33,788 bases of DNA, from the NCBI GenBank assembly GCA_012514555.1, contig JAAZAB010000094.1:1-33788 (forward strand), read 5' to 3'. The notes beneath the pieces are model-generated. The model was not told where the DNA came from. It saw only the letters and a program-made list of their open reading frames with translations, and ran no database searches. Position numbers and translations under genes: made by a program. Position 1 is the stretch's first letter, and every line of letters begins with the position of its first letter. Source of the stretch: Lentisphaerota bacterium (lineage in GTDB: Bacteria > Verrucomicrobiota > Kiritimatiellia > JAAZAB01). Positions 16,518 through 24,253 of the stretch are shown here, piece after piece.

Positions 16518-17316
16518 CAGGTACGTTCAGGCTGCCGAAACCAGAGCCAAGCATGATATCGGGCATCGGGGCGCCGTGGTAATCGGTGCCGCCCGTGATG
16601 ACAAGATTGAATTCCTTCGCCAGCTTGGTGTAAAACCGCATCATCTTGCCCGTGTGCCTGGGGTAATAGACCTCGATGCCCTGCAGCCCGTCCGCGGCCA
16701 GGCCCTTTACCAGGCGCCTGAGCGTTTCCCGCCCGCCCGTGAGCGTGAAAGGATGAGCCAGCACGGCGACGCCTCCGGCATTGCGTATCATTTCAATGCC
16801 TTCGGCCGGCGATTGGCGGACTCTCTCGACATAGGCCGGCTTGCCGCGGCTCAGGTAATTCTTGAACGCCTCGTCAAAGGTCTTTACATAGCCGCGATCG
16901 CGCAGGGCCTGCGCAAAATGGGGCCGGCCGACAACCTCGCCGCCGGCTCGGGATGCCACCTCTTCCATGGTGATGCTCAAGCCCAGCCGGACCAGGTGCT
17001 TGAGTATTTCACGGTTGCGTTCAGCGCGGTGATCCTGGATGCCGCCAAGCAGTTTACAGAGGTTCGGATTCTTGGGGTCAATGAAGTACCCGAGGATATG
17101 CATGGAGCCGTTGTCGCAATCCACGCTGACCTCCACGCCGGGGATGCCGCGCAACGGGCTTTCCCGGCAGGCTGCCATGAAACGCTCCACGCCCGCGGCG
17201 TTGTCGTGGTCCGTCAGGGCAAGGGCGGTCAGCCCGATTTTGACGCCCTGGGCCACGAGCTGTTCGGGCGTTTGGCTGCCGTCAGAGAACGTGGAATGTA
17301 TGTGCAGATCGATCAT
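16477..17316 (-). CDS. PHP-domain phosphoesterase (RNase AM/YciV-like)
   Basis: 279 residues, one PHP domain. Metal-binding motifs are in order: MIDLHIHSTFSDGS (His5, His7), LTDHDN, GVEVS, AHPFTLTGG and GTDYHG. The closest recognisable group is the YciV/TrpH family, whose E. coli member is a 5'-3' exonuclease acting on short RNA and 3',5'-bisphosphonucleotides. Applying that activity here is inference. It overlaps hemW by 41 bases and lies 100 bp after the permease gene on the same strand. Confidence 0.93.
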   Translation of the reverse strand: MIDLHIHSTFSDGSQTPEQLVAQGVKIGLTALALTDHDNAAGVERFMAACRESPLRGIPGVEVSVDCDNGSMHILGYFIDPKNPNLCKLLGGIQDHRAERNREILKHLVRLGLSITMEEVASRAGGEVVGRPHFAQALRDRGYVKTFDEAFKNYLSRGKPAYVERVRQSPAEGIEMIRNAGGVAVLAHPFTLTGGRETLRRLVKGLAADGLQGIEVYYPRHTGKMMRFYTKLAKEFNLVITGGTDYHGAPMPDIMLGSGFGSLNVPDELVDQLAARRPA

Positions 17317-17370
17317 TGTTGAAACGCGCTTTCCGGGCCGTTAAATTCGGTGAAGGACATGGCGAAGGCG

Positions 17371-17399
17371 ACTCTAGCGCAGCAGCGCTCCTGGCGCAA
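17371..17399 (-). promoter_or_regulatory. Possible promoter for the PHP-hemW pair
   Basis: Minus-strand TTGCGC (17399-17394) and TAGAGT (17376-17371) are 17 bases apart, about 55 bases before the PHP start. The -35 box matches only in TTG. Confidence 0.3.
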
Positions 17400-17416
17400 C
17401 GGAAACCGCCGGCTTT

Positions 17417-18547
17417 CTATACGATCTCCCGCATGTACCTTTCTTTGACAAGCCTCCAGAGCACGACGAGAAAGGCGGAAAGCGGAACAGCAAGGATGAT
17501 GCCCACCATGCCGTTGAAAGCCGAGCCCCAGAAAAAAATCGAAAAGATGATGGCCACGGGATGCAGGCCCGTGGTGTTTCCGATGATTCTGGGGGTGAGA
17601 ACATACGCCTCGAGGAATTGGACGGCTCCGAATACCAGCAGAATGAGCGCCGCGGTTCCGGGTCCGCCGCCGGCCTGGAAAAAGGCCAGGGGCAGGGCTA
17701 TCGAAAGGCCCAGGATGTTGCCCAGGTATGGAATAATGTTGAGCAAGCCCATTACAAAGCCGATCAGGAACCCGTACTGGAGACCGCAAAACATGAAGCC
17801 AAAACCGAACAGAACGGCCTGGCAGAATGCCACCACCAGCTGGCCTCGAAAGAACGCAACCACTATCGAGACGAACTCATCCGCAAGATAGGCGGCGTCC
17901 CGCCGCGTTTCCGGCTTGAGAAACGGCAGCATCTTCTCGACCTGCTCCTTGCTGATTGGATCGGCCATGAGCATGAATACAAGGTACACGGGCAGGGCGG
18001 CCCACGTGAGCAGGCCGGCCACGGACCGGAAAGCGGATGCCCCAAGGCTCAGCGCGCCTTCCAGCGCGCCCTGCGCGGCCGATACAATGTCCGCGGACCG
18101 GCCCTCAAGCACCGAACGAAGGCGGGCGGCCACGCCATATTCCACGAGCTTCTCGTTGAGCTTCGGCCAGAGCTCCAGCGCGCGCCCGCGCATCGCCTCC
18201 ATGTTCGCGGGCATGTGCTGCAGCAGGTCGCCGGCCTGTTCGATAAGCATTCCGCCCAACATCCATAGCAGCAGGACAAGGGGCGTCACTATCGTCACGC
18301 ACACGGCCAGCATTGCCGGAACGGGCCGCAGCCGGAGGCGATTGCGGAAAAACGCCTGGTAGGGCTTCAGGATCAGGGCCAGGACGGCGGCTGTGAAAAG
18401 CGGGGCGAGGACGCCTGAGAACCTGGCAAGAAGCCGGGCCAGCATGATGAAGCCAAACGCCAGCACGCTGATGGCCGCAGCCGCGGCCAGCAGGGTCAAC
18501 GACCAGGCTATGGCAGTCTGCTGGCGCTGGGAAAAGACTATTGGCAT
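17417..18547 (-). CDS. AI-2E family transporter (PerM/UPF0118)
   Basis: 376 residues, a polytopic inner-membrane protein of the usual length. Hydrophobic helices occur at about 15-40 and 45-70, then an extracytoplasmic amphipathic region (about 95-200), then five or more C-terminal helices with the family-typical GFMFCGLQYGFLIGFVMG, LNIIPYLG and the final VPLSAFLVVLW. Members have been linked to AI-2 export and to Na+/H+ antiport, so the substrate is unknown. AGGAG nine bases before ATG 18547 supports the start. It is first of a minus-strand group followed by the PHP and hemW genes. Confidence 0.93.
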   Translation of the reverse strand: MPIVFSQRQQTAIAWSLTLLAAAAAISVLAFGFIMLARLLARFSGVLAPLFTAAVLALILKPYQAFFRNRLRLRPVPAMLAVCVTIVTPLVLLLWMLGGMLIEQAGDLLQHMPANMEAMRGRALELWPKLNEKLVEYGVAARLRSVLEGRSADIVSAAQGALEGALSLGASAFRSVAGLLTWAALPVYLVFMLMADPISKEQVEKMLPFLKPETRRDAAYLADEFVSIVVAFFRGQLVVAFCQAVLFGFGFMFCGLQYGFLIGFVMGLLNIIPYLGNILGLSIALPLAFFQAGGGPGTAALILLVFGAVQFLEAYVLTPRIIGNTTGLHPVAIIFSIFFWGSAFNGMVGIILAVPLSAFLVVLWRLVKERYMREIV

Positions 18548-18638
18548 GGTCCCGGGCTCCTGTTGCGCGTTCAGAGGCTAGAAGAGCATGATCCCATCCG
18601 GAACGGCAAGAAAAAAAACTCAACCCGGCCGGAATTCA

Positions 18639-18722
18639 CCCCGGATTTTGCGATTGGTCAGAGTGCGGCAGATGCAAGGCGCAGCGGGTGAAATGGACGT
18701 ATCCAAGTCCGACCATTCACCA
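18639..18722. repeat. Palindromic intergenic repeat, truncated copy
   Basis: Positions 18639-18692 are the reverse complement of the right half of the 120-230 element, starting CCCCGGATTTTGC and running through GTGCGGCAGATGC and GCGCAGCGGGTGAA, with about one mismatch. The centre has diverged but is still a hairpin (GGTGAAATGGAC ... GTCC ... CATTCACC). The outer right arm is missing, and another repeat family starts 16 bases further on at 18738. Confidence 0.8.
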
Positions 18723-18737
18723 TGCCCAAAAGCCCAT

Positions 18738-18834
18738 CTTCACGCAGGCAGGAGATAATTTGGAAACCAGGAAATCAGGACTGAAACAGATCCTGTCTCC
18801 TCTCTTTTCCTGATGTTCCTGATTTCCTCATTCA
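18738..18834. repeat. 97-bp hairpin repeat, copy 1
   Basis: About 90% identical (10 differences counted by eye, no indel) to 21379-21475 in the same orientation. Arms GGAAACCAGGAAATCAGGA (18762-18780) and TCCTGATGTTCCTGATTTCC (18808-18827) pair with one mismatch and one bulge around a 27-base loop. The conserved outer part starts CTTCACGCAGGCAGGAG and ends CTCATTCA. It lies upstream of the rhamnosidase gene. Confidence 0.88.
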
Positions 18835-18920
18835 GATTTCCCTCTCTCCCAATTCAAAACTCAAAACTCTCTCCTCTCTACTCTCCCCTATATCCTATCC
18901 CCTATATCCTATCCCCTCAT
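18835..18920. repeat. Polypyrimidine tract with tandem repeats
   Basis: Nearly all C and T on the plus strand. It contains CAAAACT twice in a row (from 18855) and a perfect 14-bp tandem repeat CCCCTATATCCTAT at 18885-18898 and 18899-18912. Composition is unlike the GC-rich surroundings. No coding potential. Confidence 0.8.
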
Positions 18921-19116
18921 CCTTGAATGTTCGATTGCTCTTTCCAGGTTCAATTGTGTTTGTGTTTCCGGAAACGTTCTGGCATCTTTTTTCTGAAAGC
19001 GCATGGCCAAGACAAGTTCCCTTTGGGATGTTTTATGGCGCGGGGCGGCATTGTCCCATCAGGGACATTGCATTTGAAAGGCTCACCGGCGGAGTGAAAG
19101 GCGGACGCGGCACAAA
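18921..19116 (+). promoter_or_regulatory. Upstream region of the rhamnosidase gene with two dyads
   Basis: This AT-richer stretch holds the perfect palindrome GTTTCCGGAAAC (18964-18975) and the inverted repeat TGTCCC-ATCA-GGGACA (19052-19067). Either could be an operator for sugar-dependent control. No clear promoter pair or strong Shine-Dalgarno site was found before the ATG at 19117. Confidence 0.4.
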
Positions 19117-21360
19117 ATGAAAACACCTGTCTGGATTTTATGCAACGACCGCAAGCAATGGGCGCCCGGCACCAATGTTCCCGGCGCCCCGCAGAATTTT
19201 CCCGCCCCGTATTTCCGAAGGGAGATCACCCTTGAATCTCCCCCGCAAAAGGCGAAAGCCGTCATTGCCGGGCTCGGCTTCTACGAACTTTACGTCAACG
19301 GGAGCAAAGTCGGAGACAGGGTGCTTGATCCCTGCCCTACGCTTTATACCAGGCGCGTCCTGTCAGTGGAGCACGACGTTGCCCCGTATCTGCGCAAGGG
19401 AAAGAACTGCTTCGGAGTCCTGCTCGGCAACGGGTTCTACAATGCCGGGACGGAAACGATCTGGCATTCCGAACTCCTTCCGTGGCGCGGGTTCTGCCGT
19501 TTCCTGCTGAACGTGGAGGATGAGAACGGCTTTCAGCTCCTCTGTTCGAACACAGGGTGGAAAACAACTTCCCGGGGTCCGCTCGTGTTCAACGAGATTC
19601 GAAACGGCGAGCGCTACGACGCCCGCCTGGAAATGAACGGCTGGAATCTTCCGGGCTTCGATGATTCCGGATGGGCGGCCGCGGAGCAGTCGCTCCCGCC
19701 CGGCGGTGTTGTCGTGCCCCAGGCGCAGCCGCCGTGCCGCGTGAAGGAGGTTGTTGAGCCTGCCGGCGAAACAAGGCTTGGGAACGGCGCGGAGGTGTAC
19801 GACTTCGGATTCGGGATGTCGGGCTTCATTACCCTCTGCGTCAAGGGCGAGGCGGGCGCGGCCGTCACTCTCTGCCATGCGGAAATGGCAAAGCCGGACG
19901 GGGATATCGACAACGGGCAGGTTGAAGGCCTGGTTTACAAAGGGGGCTTCCAGACCGACCAATACATTCTGAAGGGCGAACCGGAAGGCGAAACATGGAC
20001 CCCGCGCTTCACCTACCACGGCTTCCGCTATGCGCGCGCTGAGATTGAGGGCAAGGCGCGGATCATTTCCCTGAAGGCAAACAGGATTCACACCGATTTC
20101 GGACAGGCGGGGCGCTTTGAATCATCCAATCCGGTCCTGAACGGGCTCCAGGCCTGCACCCTGCGCTCTTATACCGCGAATTACGTCGGCGTTCCAACCG
20201 ACTGCCCGCACCGCGAAAAGCAAAGCTGGAGCGGGGACGCAAACCTTGCCATGGAGACGGGCCTTTACAACTTCAATTCGGAAAGCGCCTATGTCGAGTG
20301 GCTTGAGTCGTTCGCCGAGGAGCAACTCCCTTCCGGGAGCGTTCCGCACGTCCTGCTTACCGGAAAAAGCAACAATCACAACTTCAACTGGGGCGGGCCC
20401 GCATGGGACTGCGCGTTCGTAATGATGCCGTGGACCCTTTATGTTTTCCGCGGGAACCGCAAGGTCCTCGAGGAGCATTATGACAATTACAGGAAGTTTG
20501 CCGATTTTTACACCGCGCAGATTCCAGATCCCGAAAGCGGCAGGATTGTGCGCCTGGGGCTCGGCGACTGGTGCCCCCCAAAAGGCCTCGAACCCGCGCC
20601 CGCCGAGCTGACTTCAACGGCGTATTACTTTCATGCACTGGAGCTTGTCGCAAAAATCGCGGCGCTGCTCGGCAGGAAAGATGACGCCGCGTATTACGCC
20701 GGGCTTGCCGGATTGACCAGGAAGAGCTTCAACAGGGCCTTCTACAAGGGAGGCGGCATTTACGCCAACGGCAACATGACCTCCACCGCATGCCCGGTTT
20801 TCTTCGGACTTTGCGAAGAGCGGGAAAAGGAAAAGTGCGTTGACCGCCTGGCCGGGCTTGTCCGCGCGGATGGCGCCCGCGCGCAGTTCGGAATTCTCGG
20901 CGCGAAGTTCGTCGCCCGCGTGCTCGGCGACTTCGGATACGCCGACCTGTTATACCGGCTGTTCACCCAGCCGGAATATCCCGGCTGGGCGAACACGCTC
21001 AAGAAAGGCGCGACGACCCTTTGGGAGCGCTGGGACGGCTCGGATTCGCGCATGCACATAATGTATGGCGACATCAGCGCGTGCTTCTTCCGGTACTTTG
21101 CCGGAATCCGTCCACACGAAGCGGCCCCGGGCTTTCGTACGTTCAGCCTCCACCCGCTGGTGCCGGTGGGACTGGATTTCATTTCGGCGAGCCATGAAAG
21201 TCCGGCCGGGACGATCGTCTCGCAGTGGAAAAAGGACGGTTCGAAGTTCCTTTTCCACGCGGAGATTCCCGGTGGCTCGATTGCGACGGTAACGCTGCCC
21301 GACGGCTCATCCTTCGATGCCGGGGCCGGAAAGCACGATTGGGCATGTCCGCTCAAATAA
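19117..21360 (+). CDS. Alpha-L-rhamnosidase, GH78
   Basis: 747 residues. N-terminal beta domains (FYELYVNGSKVGDRVLDP is the Bac_rhamnosid_N signature; VYDFGFGMSGFI belongs to the next beta-sandwich) precede the (alpha/alpha)6 barrel with VPTDCPHREKQSWSGDA near residue 364 and a C-terminal beta domain. DCPHRE with WSGDA is the GH78 acid-residue region, and LWERWDG near residue 634 carries the likely general-base Glu. GH78 enzymes release terminal alpha-L-rhamnose by inversion from plant or bacterial glycans and glycosides. No signal peptide is seen, so it should act in the cytoplasm on imported oligosaccharides. The gene sits between two direct copies of a 97-bp repeat, with no other genes inside. 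Confidence 0.95.
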   Translation: MKTPVWILCNDRKQWAPGTNVPGAPQNFPAPYFRREITLESPPQKAKAVIAGLGFYELYVNGSKVGDRVLDPCPTLYTRRVLSVEHDVAPYLRKGKNCFGVLLGNGFYNAGTETIWHSELLPWRGFCRFLLNVEDENGFQLLCSNTGWKTTSRGPLVFNEIRNGERYDARLEMNGWNLPGFDDSGWAAAEQSLPPGGVVVPQAQPPCRVKEVVEPAGETRLGNGAEVYDFGFGMSGFITLCVKGEAGAAVTLCHAEMAKPDGDIDNGQVEGLVYKGGFQTDQYILKGEPEGETWTPRFTYHGFRYARAEIEGKARIISLKANRIHTDFGQAGRFESSNPVLNGLQACTLRSYTANYVGVPTDCPHREKQSWSGDANLAMETGLYNFNSESAYVEWLESFAEEQLPSGSVPHVLLTGKSNNHNFNWGGPAWDCAFVMMPWTLYVFRGNRKVLEEHYDNYRKFADFYTAQIPDPESGRIVRLGLGDWCPPKGLEPAPAELTSTAYYFHALELVAKIAALLGRKDDAAYYAGLAGLTRKSFNRAFYKGGGIYANGNMTSTACPVFFGLCEEREKEKCVDRLAGLVRADGARAQFGILGAKFVARVLGDFGYADLLYRLFTQPEYPGWANTLKKGATTLWERWDGSDSRMHIMYGDISACFFRYFAGIRPHEAAPGFRTFSLHPLVPVGLDFISASHESPAGTIVSQWKKDGSKFLFHAEIPGGSIATVTLPDGSSFDAGAGKHDWACPLK

Positions 21361-21378
21361 AGTGATCATTCAACCCCT

Positions 21379-21475
21379 CTTCACGCAGGCAGGAGATAAT
21401 TTGGAAATCAGGAAAGCAGCAAGAAAACAGCCCCTGTTTCCTCTCTTTTCCTGATGTTCCTGGTTTCCTCATTCA
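21379..21475. repeat. 97-bp hairpin repeat, copy 2
   Basis: Second copy, 2641 bp downstream of the first and in the same orientation, starting 18 bases after the rhamnosidase stop. The outer arms GGAAATCAGGAA and TTCCTGGTTTCC remain largely complementary; the inner arm has diverged but gains AAACAG/CTGTTT pairing. Confidence 0.88.
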
Positions 21476-21615
21476 CTTCTCTTTTAAAAACTTTATTTGC
21501 GGTTGCCGCGCCCGATCGGCCGCCGCCCGGCTTACATCCCGGCGACGGAGGCCCGGCCGCCATCCTGGCTGCAATGCGGCATTGGATGGCCGGCGCAATC
21601 GCATATTTTTTTCGC
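21476..21615. other. Spacer between repeat copy 2 and the aminotransferase promoter
   Basis: Starts AT-rich (CTTTTAAAAACTTTATTTGCGG) and then becomes GC-rich. I see no gene, no strong hairpin with T-tract and no recognisable RNA here. Confidence 0.5.
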
Positions 21616-21643
21616 TTTTCATTCACGCAACTCCTCCTACAAT
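21616..21643 (+). promoter_or_regulatory. Candidate promoter for the aminotransferase gene
   Basis: TTTTCA (21616-21621) and TACAAT (21638-21643) are 16 bases apart. The predicted leader of about 70 bases includes the hairpin GCCCGCA/TGCGGGC (21666-21672 with 21681-21687, 8-base loop). Confidence 0.4.
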
Positions 21644-21719
21644 GCGCGCAAAAAAACGGCATCAAGCCCGCAGTAGCGCCTGCGGGCAATCAGCATGGAA
21701 TTTGGAAAGGACTCCGGGA

Positions 21720-23015
21720 ATGAAGCCCGATGAGCAGGCCGAAAAACTGAACCGGGTGATCCAGTCCGCCAATCCGGCGGTTTACGAGATGCTTTCAAAG
21801 CGGGGCAAGGCCATTTTTTTCCCTAAGCTCGGGATTCTTTCGCAGTCAGCCGAGGCCGCCGGCAAGGAAATCAACGCCACAATAGGGATCGCGCTGGAGG
21901 ACGACGCCACCCCGATGCGCCTGCCCTGCGTGGAGCGGAACATCACGCTGCCGCCGGCAAGCGCCTTCACCTACGCGCCGAGTTCCGGGCGCGCCGACAT
22001 CCGCGCGCTATGGAAGGAGATGCTCGCGCGCAAGAACCCGTCGCTCGCCGGCAAGCCCACAAGCCTGCCCATCGTCACCCAGGCTCTGACCCACGGGCTG
22101 AGCGTTTGCGGCTACCTCTTCTGCGACAGGGGCGACAGGCTGATCGTGCCCGATCTCTACTGGGAGAACTACGACCTTCTGTTCGGCAATGCCTGCGGCT
22201 GCAGGCTGAATCGCTTTACGACGTTTGTCAAAAAACGCTTCAACCTGGCCGGGTTACGGAAGAAGATGCTCGCGGGCCGGCCCGGAAAGAAAATCTTGTG
22301 CCTCAATTTTCCGAACAACCCGGCCGGATACACTCCGACCGGGGACGAGGCCGGGAACATCGCCTCGATCTGCCTGGAAGCCGCCGAAGCCGGCCATCGC
22401 GTCGTGGTGCTCGTGGATGACTCCTATTTCGGCCTGGTATTCGAGGCCGGAGTATTGCAGGAGTCCATTTTCACAATGCTTTGCGGCCTCCACCCGAACC
22501 TGCTGGCAGTCAAGATTGACGGCCCGACCAAGGAAGACTACGTATGGGGCTTCCGCGTCGGGTTTCTGACCTTTGGCGTTCGCGGAGGCACGCCTGAATT
22601 ATACGAGGCTCTCGAGGCCAAGGCCGGCGGCGCGATTCGCGGCAGCATTTCGAACTGCTCAAATCTCTCCCAGTCCCTCCTTGTCAAGGCATGGTCCTCT
22701 CCCGACTACGAGCGCGAAAAGCGCCTGAAGTTCGAGACGCTCAAGGCCAGGTACATGAAGGTCAAGGCGATCCTTGCCGCGCACCCGGAATACCGCGAGC
22801 ATTTCGAGCCGCTGCCGTTCAACTCGGGATATTTCATGTGCATCCGCATGAAAAAAGCGGACCCGGAGTCCCTGCGCCAGAAGCTCCTGGCCGAATATTC
22901 CACGGGCGTGATCCTGCTCAGCGGCGTCATACGAATCGCGTTTTCGGCCACGCCAATGGACAAGCTGGAAAAGCTCTTCGACAATCTCTATTGCGCGGCA
23001 AAGGGCCTGGCTTGA
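21720..23015 (+). CDS. Class I/II PLP-dependent aminotransferase
   Basis: About 431 residues, fold type I. NFPNNPAGYTPTG holds the Asn that contacts PLP, VDDSYFGLVF the Asp/Tyr pair, DGPTKEDYVWGFRVGF the Schiff-base Lys with the downstream Arg, and IRIAF near the C-terminus the carboxylate-binding Arg. The exact substrate is not readable; this divergent subgroup is usually annotated only as an aminotransferase. ATG 21720 is preceded by AAAGGA with eight bases between. Upstream in-frame starts would add an unconserved extension overlapping the promoter, so I rejected them. It converges on the NagA-like gene, with 147 bp between that show no clear terminator. Confidence 0.92.
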   Translation: MKPDEQAEKLNRVIQSANPAVYEMLSKRGKAIFFPKLGILSQSAEAAGKEINATIGIALEDDATPMRLPCVERNITLPPASAFTYAPSSGRADIRALWKEMLARKNPSLAGKPTSLPIVTQALTHGLSVCGYLFCDRGDRLIVPDLYWENYDLLFGNACGCRLNRFTTFVKKRFNLAGLRKKMLAGRPGKKILCLNFPNNPAGYTPTGDEAGNIASICLEAAEAGHRVVVLVDDSYFGLVFEAGVLQESIFTMLCGLHPNLLAVKIDGPTKEDYVWGFRVGFLTFGVRGGTPELYEALEAKAGGAIRGSISNCSNLSQSLLVKAWSSPDYEREKRLKFETLKARYMKVKAILAAHPEYREHFEPLPFNSGYFMCIRMKKADPESLRQKLLAEYSTGVILLSGVIRIAFSATPMDKLEKLFDNLYCAAKGLA

Positions 23016-23162
23016 ACCCGCGCTCGAGGTTCCGCGCCCCGGATGGCCCGTAACACGCCGGAGCCATTGAAGACGCAAAATAACCGGCGCAAGGAAAAGC
23101 GCGGCGCCCTGCCCCGCGACCGCCGGCGGGCGGCAATCCAGCGTCTTCCTTCGATTCGCGGC

Positions 23163-24140
23163 CTATCCCACGACGAACCGGCGGTTTTCAAAACGCACGT
23201 CCGGTCCCGGAAGGTCCGCCCAGTAATCAGGGCTTTTCCCGAGCACCCGCGCCTGGTTCTCGAGCCCCACCCGCCAGAGCTCGCGCTCCGAAAGCAGGTT
23301 CAGGGAAGCGAGGTGGTTCATGCACTCTATCATCGTGGAGTGAGAGCCGGCCAGGTTGCCGGTGGCTTCGCACGAAATCCGGCCGGCCTTGGAAATAGTC
23401 ACCTCGGTCCCGCCAAAAACCGTGTAATCTCCCTCCGGCATGCCGGCCAGGGGCGAAGCGTCGCTTGTGACAATAAAGCGCTCCGTGGTCTTTGCCCGCA
23501 GCCCCACCTTGATCAGGTCGGCCGGCAGATGATGCCCATCGGTGATGAAGAGCCCTGCGACTTCGTCGCAGGCCATTTCCCACCACAGCGGGTTGTCATG
23601 GCGGTGAATCAGGTTGGGCAGCCCGTTGCCGACATGCGTGCAAAGGGTGGCGCCGGCCGCGACCGCCCGCGCCAGGTCCGGGCGGGCGGCCATGTGGTGC
23701 CCGATCGCCACCGTAACTCCATGCCGGACCGCGTGCCGGATGAGCGTCTCAGCGCCGGGCCGCTCGGGCGCAAGGGTGAGGATGCGGATTCCGCCCCCGG
23801 CCCACTCCTGGAACCGGTCGAATGCCGCAGTGTCCGGCTCGACTACAAACTTCCTGGGATGCGCGCCCACGGCGCCGGGCTCCGGCGAAATGAACGGGCC
23901 CTCGAGGTGGATGCCGGGCAGGCGCGGCCCGAGCTCGGCATCCTTCATCGCACTGGCCAGGACCCGTAAGTTCTCGCGGTAATCGTCCTGGCTGCCGGTG
24001 ATGATTGTCGGGCAATACGCCACGGTTCCGCGCGCGACCATGTCGCGCGTGACCCGGCGCACATCTTCAAGGCTAAGGCCCTTTTGAGTGAAATCCAGGC
24101 CCATCCACCCGTTCACCTGCAAGTCAATAAATCCCTTCAT
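23163..24140 (-). CDS. NagA-like N-acetylglucosamine-6-phosphate deacetylase, short form
   Basis: Amidohydrolase of about 325 residues. GIHLEGPFISP (metal Glu80), AIGHH (His148/149), CTHVGNG (His169), DGHHLPADL and TSDASPLAGMPEGD (catalytic Asp near 227) fit NagA, which turns GlcNAc-6-P into GlcN-6-P. It starts directly at FIDLQVNGW, lacking the ~50-residue N-terminal beta domain of classical NagA. Its THVGNGLPNL replaces the usual THLFNAM, as in many planctomycete-type relatives, so the substrate may be another N-acetylated sugar. AAGGAG eight bases before ATG 24140 fixes the start. It is last in the minus-strand operon after the heparinase-like gene, separated by a 113-bp gap with a strong hairpin. 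Confidence 0.85.
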   Translation of the reverse strand: MKGFIDLQVNGWMGLDFTQKGLSLEDVRRVTRDMVARGTVAYCPTIITGSQDDYRENLRVLASAMKDAELGPRLPGIHLEGPFISPEPGAVGAHPRKFVVEPDTAAFDRFQEWAGGGIRILTLAPERPGAETLIRHAVRHGVTVAIGHHMAARPDLARAVAAGATLCTHVGNGLPNLIHRHDNPLWWEMACDEVAGLFITDGHHLPADLIKVGLRAKTTERFIVTSDASPLAGMPEGDYTVFGGTEVTISKAGRISCEATGNLAGSHSTMIECMNHLASLNLLSERELWRVGLENQARVLGKSPDYWADLPGPDVRFENRRFVVG

Positions 24141-24163
24141 TCCGAATTCTCCTTCCTTATAAA

Positions 24164-24224
24164 GCCGGATTTTGCTGGTTGAAGCGCCAGGCGGCCTCCG
24201 CGCAACAACCCAAGAAAATCCGGC
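24164..24224 (-). repeat. Hairpin between the heparinase-like and NagA-like genes
   Basis: GCCGGATTTT (24164-24173) and AAAATCCGGC (24215-24224) pair perfectly over 10 bp. After a small internal mismatch GGTTG/CAACC extends the stem, and the loop is GC-rich. It shares the CCGGATTTTGC core with the elements near 225, 18645 and 33690. On the minus strand it is followed by TTTATAAGG and then the NagA-like ribosome binding site, so it could stabilise mRNA ends or lower downstream expression. Confidence 0.75.
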
Positions 24225-24253
24225 CATTTCGCGGCGCCCCGGACGGCAGCGCG

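Noticed and set aside
18885-18912. CRISPR-like repeats
   Set aside because: The two 14-bp units are adjacent without spacers and no cas genes are present.
18923-19120. 65-codon ORF overlapping the rhamnosidase start by four bases
   Set aside because: It starts with TTG, has no ribosome binding site and no recognisable features; the overlap looks accidental.
18738-21475. Composite transposon around the rhamnosidase gene
   Set aside because: The repeats are only 97 bp with no transposase and no visible target duplication, so the term is not justified; the repeats are reported instead.
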